This document shows positions 14,062 to 18,361 of a DNA stretch of 18,361 bases, in pieces. This stretch comes from Bacteroidales bacterium. Its GTDB lineage: Bacteria > Bacteroidota > Bacteroidia > Bacteroidales > Muribaculaceae. A model generated the notes under the pieces. It saw only the letters and a program-made list of their open reading frames with translations, had not been told where the DNA came from and did no database searches. The stretch spans positions 1-18,361 of the forward strand of contig SFMJ01000016.1 in NCBI GenBank assembly GCA_004553095.1. The letters are read 5' to 3'. Position numbers and translations under genes: made by a program. Within the stretch, counting starts at the first letter, position 1; every line of letters begins with the position of its first letter.

Positions 14062-15129
14062 ATGGATACCAATTACCAGAACGAAAGAACTCAATACGAG
14101 GGTACTCAATATGAGAATATGCAGTATGAGGATACTCAATATGAGGAGTCTCAGGCTCCCGAAGAGGTGGCAAGCGAAGAGGCTGCAGAGGGCGAGCAGC
14201 CCGAGGCAAAAAAGAAGAGCCTGTTGAAGCGCTCGCTGGCAGGTGCCGGTGCCGGACTGTTGGTGGGTGGAGTAGCCACACTCGCCATGGGTATGGCAAA
14301 AGCTGACTCCGATTCCGACGAGGAGAATGTCGAGAGCGACAACAACCGAGACCATCTCACCAATCCCGACTGGGTGGATGATCAGATACAGGTGGCCACC
14401 GGCGTGACCGACGATATGTCGTTTGGCGAGGCTTTCGCCGCAGCTCGTGCCGAGGTGGGACCCGGCGGCTGCTTCGAGTGGCATGGAAATGTTTATGGCA
14501 CCTACACCGCCGAAGAATGGAACGATATGTCTGCCGCCGAACAGAACCAATGGAGCGACCACTTCAGCTGGAATCATATCGACAGCTCCAAGAGCAATGT
14601 GGCTCAACATTCCTCTCACCACTCCTCTTCGAACCATACGGCATCTGTCGATGACCATAACACATCCGGTCATAGCGACAATACCCACCAGGTGAACGAA
14701 GAGAAACATGAGCAGAATCAGAACATTGCCTCTAACGATGACGACATCGAGGTGATCTCGGTAAATCATGACAACACTCAGGGCAATCTGGCGCAGAATG
14801 ATCCTCAGCACCAAGTTGTCGAGCCGGTGAGTGGCGAAGCCGAGGTCGAAGTGCTCGGTGTGGTACATGATGCCGAGTCGGGTGTCAATGTCGGATCTTT
14901 GATGGTGGATGGTCAGGAGGTGGTCCTGATCGATGTCGACGATAATTTAGTGTTCGATTATATGGCTTCTGACGTCAATAGCAACAACCAAGTAGACCAG
15001 AATGAGGTGGTAGACATCCATGAGCAGGGACTCACTGTCAATGACTTGGGCGGATTCAGCGACCCCGCTGCCGACCTCACTGCCTCCAACGATCTCGATG
15101 CCTCTCAAGACATGGTATACGAAGGCTAA
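14062..15129 (+). CDS. Membrane protein with QYE repeats and EF-hand-like calcium loops (paralogue 2)
   Basis: A 355-residue protein. Residues 10-29 are four near-copies of a QYE-containing pentapeptide. An acidic stretch follows, then KKKSLLKR and one Gly/Ala-rich hydrophobic segment (about 59-79). Residues about 117-170 form a compact conserved-looking module (SFGEAFAAARAEVGPGGCFE, then WHGNVYGTYTAEEWNDMS) that I believe recurs in other Bacteroidales proteins but cannot name. A His/Ser/Asn-rich linker (about 170-250) leads to the C-terminal domain (about 261-320): EVEVLG, then DVDDNLVFDY, then the EF-hand-like loop DVNSNNQVDQNE. That domain is shared with the protein at 11642. The caspase-like gene follows at 24 bp, suggesting a functional pair. 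Topology would place the calcium loops outside the cytoplasm (inference). Confidence 0.78.
   Translation: MDTNYQNERTQYEGTQYENMQYEDTQYEESQAPEEVASEEAAEGEQPEAKKKSLLKRSLAGAGAGLLVGGVATLAMGMAKADSDSDEENVESDNNRDHLTNPDWVDDQIQVATGVTDDMSFGEAFAAARAEVGPGGCFEWHGNVYGTYTAEEWNDMSAAEQNQWSDHFSWNHIDSSKSNVAQHSSHHSSSNHTASVDDHNTSGHSDNTHQVNEEKHEQNQNIASNDDDIEVISVNHDNTQGNLAQNDPQHQVVEPVSGEAEVEVLGVVHDAESGVNVGSLMVDGQEVVLIDVDDNLVFDYMASDVNSNNQVDQNEVVDIHEQGLTVNDLGGFSDPAADLTASNDLDASQDMVYEG
14089..14148 (+). repeat. 15-bp tandem repeat encoding QYE pentapeptides
   Basis: Four imperfect 15-bp units (ACTCAATACGAGGGT and variants) at the 5' end of the EF-hand gene encode TQYEG, TQYEN, MQYED and TQYEE. The period is a multiple of three, so copy-number change would keep the frame. 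Confidence 0.85.
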
Positions 15130-15153
15130 CTCTTATCAAAAAAACTGAGAGAT

Positions 15154-15903
15154 ATGAAAGTTAAAGAACGCGCTCTAAGATACTTCCTGTTGGCAATCCT
15201 GCTGACACTCCCCTTTGTCTCGAATGCCCGTGTCTATTTGGTATCGGTGGGGATTGCCGACTATTCCCGGTTCCCTTCGAAGAAGATCTCCAACCTGAAC
15301 CTCACCGTCAATGATGCCAAGACCATGGTCAATCTCTATTCGAAGAATACGAATGTCGACTATTCGTTGCTGCTCAATGAGAAGGCTACCAAGGACCGCA
15401 TAGTCCGGGCTATCAAGAAGGTCTTCAACATGGCAAGCAAGGATGACATAGTGATGTTCTTCTTCAGCGGCCATGGCTATACCGGAGGGCTCTGTGCCTC
15501 GGATGGCTTATTGACTTATAAGGAGATTCGCAAGGCGATGGCGCAGTGCAAGTGCCCCAACAAGATAATGATGATCGATGCCTGTCGCGCCGGAGGACTC
15601 CGCGTCGACGACAAGAAGAGTCAACAAGCCACATCCGATGCCAAGAAAGCCAATGTGATGCTTTTCCTCTCTTCGCGCAATAACGAAAACTCCATAGAAC
15701 GACTCGATATGAAGAATGGTCTGTTCACCAATTTCCTCTATAAGGGACTGACCGGTAGCGCCGATGTCAATCACGATAGGGTGATCACCGCCAAGGAGCT
15801 CTTCGACTATGTGCATAAGAATGTGGCGAAGGAGTCGATAGAGAAACAGCACCCGGTGATGTGGGGAAAATTCAGCAACAATATGCCTGTCATGAAATGG
15901 TAA
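15154..15903 (+). CDS. Exported caspase-like (peptidase C14) cysteine protease
   Basis: A 249-residue protein: signal peptide (1-25, FLLAILLTLPFVSNA) and a caspase/metacaspase-type p20-like domain from VYLVSVGIADY. The catalytic dyad is intact: H107 in FFFSGHGY and C144 in MMIDACRAGG. The region after the dyad includes ADVNHDRVITAKELFDYV (203-220), an EF-hand-like loop often seen in bacterial C14 proteins. Caspase-fold proteases cleave after Asp (caspases) or Arg/Lys (metacaspases); the specificity here cannot be read from sequence. The signal peptide implies periplasmic or surface action, unlike cytoplasmic effector caspases of defence systems. It is co-directional between the EF-hand and FHA genes, so a proteolytic output of the signalling island is inferred. 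The first codons carry a GAACGCGCTCTAA segment also found upstream of the kinase. Confidence 0.9.
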   Translation: MKVKERALRYFLLAILLTLPFVSNARVYLVSVGIADYSRFPSKKISNLNLTVNDAKTMVNLYSKNTNVDYSLLLNEKATKDRIVRAIKKVFNMASKDDIVMFFFSGHGYTGGLCASDGLLTYKEIRKAMAQCKCPNKIMMIDACRAGGLRVDDKKSQQATSDAKKANVMLFLSSRNNENSIERLDMKNGLFTNFLYKGLTGSADVNHDRVITAKELFDYVHKNVAKESIEKQHPVMWGKFSNNMPVMKW

Positions 15904-15910
15904 TTGTGTA

Positions 15911-15941
15911 GAGCGCGCTCTGTTGTATGGAGCGTGCTCTG
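15911..15941. repeat. Two GAGCGYGCTCTG elements between caspase and FHA genes
   Basis: GAGCGCGCTCTG (15911-15922) and GAGCGTGCTCTG (15930-15941) repeat at a 19-bp offset; the first contains the 10-bp palindrome GAGCGCGCTC. They lie in the 76-bp gap after the caspase stop and resemble motifs at other junctions in the island. They could be an operator or an RNA processing element; function unknown. Confidence 0.6.
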
Positions 15942-15979
15942 ATTCATATCGTTTAGCGCTTCAAGAAATTATCAAGAAT

Positions 15980-16585
15980 ATGGATGAAATAATCAAAATC
16001 AAGTGTCCCTTCGATGGGGCGGTGCTCTCGATCAAGAATCAGCCCGGTCTCGAGTCGAAGAGTGTGACATGCCCTATATGCAAACATAAGTATCCCTTTA
16101 CACAGTTCAAGGTGGTGACTCCGGGTATCAATAAGGATGATGATCCCCCCACAGATTATCCCGGCGGAGAGGAGAGAACTAGTTATGGTGCAGACAAGCC
16201 TACAGATCTCGGCGCAATGAACTTCACTCCGGGTCGTGTCGTGGTGGTCGGCACCGGTGTCTCTTATCGGCTGAAGCCGGGACGCAACATCATCGGTCGC
16301 AAGGCATCGAAATCGGCTGCCGATTTCGGCATCGATACCGGCGAAAATCGCAAGATGAGCCGCGAACATATCGTAATCGAAATCAAAAAGGTGCCTGCCA
16401 AGGGGTTCGTGCATTATCTTTCTCTATATAAGGAGAAGGTCAACAAAACTTTCGTCGGCAACGAACCATTGGTCTATGGAGATTGTATCATACTTAATCA
16501 TGGCGATATAATCAAATTGCCGGATGCCGATCTCCGCTTCGAGATCCCGAATGAGGATGACACCGATTACGAAACCGCGCTCTAA
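15980..16585 (+). CDS. FHA-domain protein with N-terminal zinc-ribbon-like region
   Basis: A 201-residue cytoplasmic protein. Residues 6-45 resemble a zinc ribbon (IKCPFDGAVLSI, then SKSVTCPICKHKYPF), but the first knuckle has Asp12 where a Cys is expected, leaving C9, C31 and C34. A linker (about 48-85) precedes a canonical FHA domain (about 88-190): GR at 106-107, SREH at 127-130, and NKTFVGN (155-161) with the Asn and Thr that contact phosphothreonine. It is a better FHA than the one at 10711. It is expected to bind a phosphorylated partner made by the kinase and reversed by PP2C. I chose the ATG at 15980 because an upstream TTG (15923) would add 19 residues with no family character. Its stop lies in a CGCGCTCTAA motif. 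Confidence 0.9.
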   Translation: MDEIIKIKCPFDGAVLSIKNQPGLESKSVTCPICKHKYPFTQFKVVTPGINKDDDPPTDYPGGEERTSYGADKPTDLGAMNFTPGRVVVVGTGVSYRLKPGRNIIGRKASKSAADFGIDTGENRKMSREHIVIEIKKVPAKGFVHYLSLYKEKVNKTFVGNEPLVYGDCIILNHGDIIKLPDADLRFEIPNEDDTDYETAL

Positions 16586-16636
16586 ATATAAACGCACTCT
16601 CCGAGATGCGCTCTAAATCATAAAAAATATGAAATA

Positions 16637-18013
16637 ATTTGGGAATTTGGTCAGCGCAAGGATGCCGAGGGCAATCCCCATCAGGAGGATTGCACATATC
16701 CCTTGCCCGCCGATCTGAAGGATACGGATCGTACTTTTATCTTGTGCGACGGCATGGGTGGCCATGATGCCGGCGAGGTGGCGAGTGCCACCGTGTGCCA
16801 AGCCATGGGGGAGTATATCGCCCAAGATAAGGAGCGTGAGGCTAAGGATATCTTCAGCGATGACGTGCTGAAGGGGGCGCTCGCTGCCGCTTTCGATGCT
16901 CTCGACCTCAAGGATAATGGCGCCGAGAAGAAGATGGGCACCACCATGACCTTCCTCCGCCTTCACCGCGATGGCGCCACTATCGCCCATATCGGCGATA
17001 GCCGCGTCTATCATATCCGCCCCGGCAAGGATGGCATGGATACCCGTATCCTGTTCGAAACCGAAGACCATTCTTTGGTCAATAATCTTATCAAAATCGG
17101 AGAACTGACCCGCGAAGAGGCACGCCATTCCTCTCAGAAGAATGTGATAACTCGAGCCATGCAGCCGCATCCCGATTATCGCCCCAAGGCTGATATCTAT
17201 CATACTGCCGATATTCAGGCCGGCGATTTCTTCTATATGTGCTCCGACGGAATGCTCGAGCAGTCGGATATGGAGAGTGGCGAGAGCCTCCGCAATATCT
17301 TCTCTCACAAGATCGACTCTACCGAACGTAAGGTCGAGATCTTGAAGGATGTCACCGAAGATAATCGCGATAATCATACCGCCCTGATCATCGAAGTCGT
17401 GGAGGTGTCCGGCGCTCCGACCAAGGTTGTTCCGACTCCGAAGGAGGAGAAGAAACCGACTCCGAAGGAGGATACTAAATCGGAGGCGGTGGCGGCGATC
17501 CCTTCCAAGCGTATGGCTATCGTCGAGAAGGATACTAAATCGGAAGGAAAGCCCTCAGGCGGTAAGTCGGGGAAGTACCTGACATTGGCTCTGATCGTAG
17601 CTGTCGTGGTCGGAGCGGTGTATTTTTGTCTGAATTATCTGCCGGGATGTTCCGATAAGGATAAGAAAACGGAGATGACCGAAGATAAGGAGAGAGGAGA
17701 AAGAGGAGAGGGCGATGCAAAAAGCAAGATCAAGGAGATAAAATCCACGAAACAGCAATCCACTCCCGCCGAAGAAGCCGAGTCCGACCAAAGCAACATC
17801 GCACCCATAGCCTCCCCCACTGCCGGCAAACCATCCGCCACCACTCCTGCCACTACCGGCGCAGCAAAGCCTGAAGGAAAGACAAATGCTGATAACCAAA
17901 AACAAGAAGTTATCCCCGGTTTAAAAGTGCCGTCTGTAAAACCGAAACAGGATGGTGACGTTCTTCCCAGCGATCAGCAAAAAGCCCAAGAGCAATTACA
18001 AAAGATTTACTGA
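16637..18013 (+). CDS. Membrane-anchored PP2C-family Ser/Thr phosphatase with abnormal start
   Basis: Removes phosphate from Ser/Thr, probably reversing the island kinase. Numbered from ATT at 16637: first PP2C motif GQRKDAEGNPHQED (5-18), metal-site DGMGGH (38-43), MGTTMT (about 100), HIGDSRVY (118-125), SDGM (203-206), and DNHTALII (245-252). A charged linker follows, then a membrane helix (about 313-334), then a Lys/Glu and Ala/Pro tail outside the cytoplasm. Length is normal for a PP2C domain plus tail. The start is the problem: the frame is open from 16592 but holds no ATG, GTG or TTG before the TTG at 16703, which would delete the first motif. The ATG at 16629 is in another frame and stops after two codons. 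Either an AUU-type start is used or a base has been lost (see findings). I set 16637 as a provisional start. Confidence 0.85.
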   Translation: MWEFGQRKDAEGNPHQEDCTYPLPADLKDTDRTFILCDGMGGHDAGEVASATVCQAMGEYIAQDKEREAKDIFSDDVLKGALAAAFDALDLKDNGAEKKMGTTMTFLRLHRDGATIAHIGDSRVYHIRPGKDGMDTRILFETEDHSLVNNLIKIGELTREEARHSSQKNVITRAMQPHPDYRPKADIYHTADIQAGDFFYMCSDGMLEQSDMESGESLRNIFSHKIDSTERKVEILKDVTEDNRDNHTALIIEVVEVSGAPTKVVPTPKEEKKPTPKEDTKSEAVAAIPSKRMAIVEKDTKSEGKPSGGKSGKYLTLALIVAVVVGAVYFCLNYLPGCSDKDKKTEMTEDKERGERGEGDAKSKIKEIKSTKQQSTPAEEAESDQSNIAPIASPTAGKPSATTPATTGAAKPEGKTNADNQKQEVIPGLKVPSVKPKQDGDVLPSDQQKAQEQLQKIY

Positions 18014-18029
18014 AGCCCGGTGGTAGAAT

Positions 18030-18044
18030 AATGCGTAGCGCATT
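18030..18044. other. Small perfect palindrome after PP2C
   Basis: AATGCG and CGCATT flank TAG, 16 bp after the PP2C stop and followed by an AT-rich stretch. It could be a weak terminator for the island transcript, but the T tract is interrupted, so this is uncertain. Confidence 0.35.
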
Positions 18045-18062
18045 CGATTTATTTGATTTATT

Positions 18063-18361
18063 ATGACTTTTAATGTTGGTTCTTTTGTTTCGAGTAGCAA
18101 CTGCTCGTACCAAATAAAACAAAAATTATCTTCTTCTTGTTTTGTTGCCAACATGGTGTTGGCAGGTGAACTCGGAAGATTGCCCACCGATGAGTCTTTC
18201 CTATTGATCGATGATAGCGATTTCATTCGCTATATTCAACAGTCGAAGGGAGACTTGATCGTCGAAATATTTAACTTATCCTCAACTCAAATATTGGTTC
18301 TCGACGACACAGCCGAGAATCGAGACCTTGTATTATCTTACTCTCCAAGTCCGGCGCATCC
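18063..18361 (+). CDS. Hypothetical protein, 3' truncated by the window end
   Basis: An open frame of 99 complete codons runs from ATG at 18063 to the window end with no stop (MTFNVGSFVSSSNCSYQIKQ at the start; later RLPTDESFLLIDDSDFIRYI and LIVEIFNLSSTQILVLDD). The residue composition is normal for a protein, and it follows the PP2C gene by 49 bp on the same strand. No signal peptide or membrane segment is obvious, and I do not recognise the family. A second Met (residue 37, MVLAGELGRL) is another possible start. It may belong to the signalling island. Confidence 0.55.
   Translation, partial: MTFNVGSFVSSSNCSYQIKQKLSSSCFVANMVLAGELGRLPTDESFLLIDDSDFIRYIQQSKGDLIVEIFNLSSTQILVLDDTAENRDLVLSYSPSPAH

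Noticed and set aside
13996..14868. 290-codon minus-strand frame
   Set aside because: It is the antisense shadow of the EF-hand gene at 14062 and has no domain features; the plus strand has a full promoter, a membrane segment and calcium loops.
16613..17377. 254-codon minus-strand frame
   Set aside because: Antisense shadow of the PP2C gene, whose catalytic motifs are all on the plus strand.

Overview
The window reads as chromosomal DNA of a Bacteroidota bacterium, most likely a gut Bacteroidales (Muribaculaceae-like; the family is an inference). The support is: three secreted proteins ending in type IX secretion (T9SS) type A-like sorting domains; promoters of the Bacteroidetes form TTTG-N19/20-TAnnTTTG instead of sigma70 boxes; starts without Shine-Dalgarno sequences; and abundant BspA/FN3-type surface protein families.

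Left part (1-8628), mixed housekeeping and surface genes. A large 5'-truncated FN3/T9SS surface protein (1-2736) ends at a strong terminator. Facing it on the minus strand are a T9SS adhesin-like protein (3291-4829) and a guanine deaminase (2812-3279), 11 bp apart. A tRNA-Ser(GCT) with its own promoter and terminator lies at 4998-5084. Next comes a decayed REP-associated (RAYT-like, HUH/Y1) transposase in two frames, flanked by two identical 54-bp direct repeats that each carry a REP-like palindrome. It abuts and overlaps the 3' end of a DUF1573 exported protein gene (6088-6987, minus). A divergent gene (7162-8553) encodes a PNGase F-like N-glycanase with a T9SS tail.

Right part (8782-18013), a ten-gene, single-strand, eukaryote-like phosphosignalling island. 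Unit 1: membrane Ser/Thr kinase with C-terminal MORN repeats, a stand-alone LytTR DNA-binding protein, and an FHA-membrane-zinc-ribbon protein. Unit 2 (own promoter): a Pro-rich EF-hand-loop membrane protein, a BspA-like leucine-rich-repeat protein, and a small coiled-coil protein with a Lys-rich tail. Unit 3 (own promoter): a paralogous EF-hand-loop protein, an exported caspase-like (C14) peptidase, a zinc-ribbon-FHA protein, and a membrane PP2C phosphatase. Kinase (writer), PP2C (eraser) and two FHA proteins (readers) form a complete phospho-Thr circuit. LytTR offers a transcriptional output. The caspase, LRR and EF-hand proteins look like an envelope or exported effector arm. How the arms connect is inference. 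A further gene starts at 18063 and runs off the window.

Main oddities: the PP2C coding frame has no ATG/GTG/TTG start before its first conserved motif, consistent with a lost base or a non-standard start; a GCGCTCTAA-like motif recurs at island gene junctions; the RAYT remnant is flanked by a perfect direct repeat; and a 54-bp tandem repeat multiplies the signal-peptide cleavage region of one T9SS protein.
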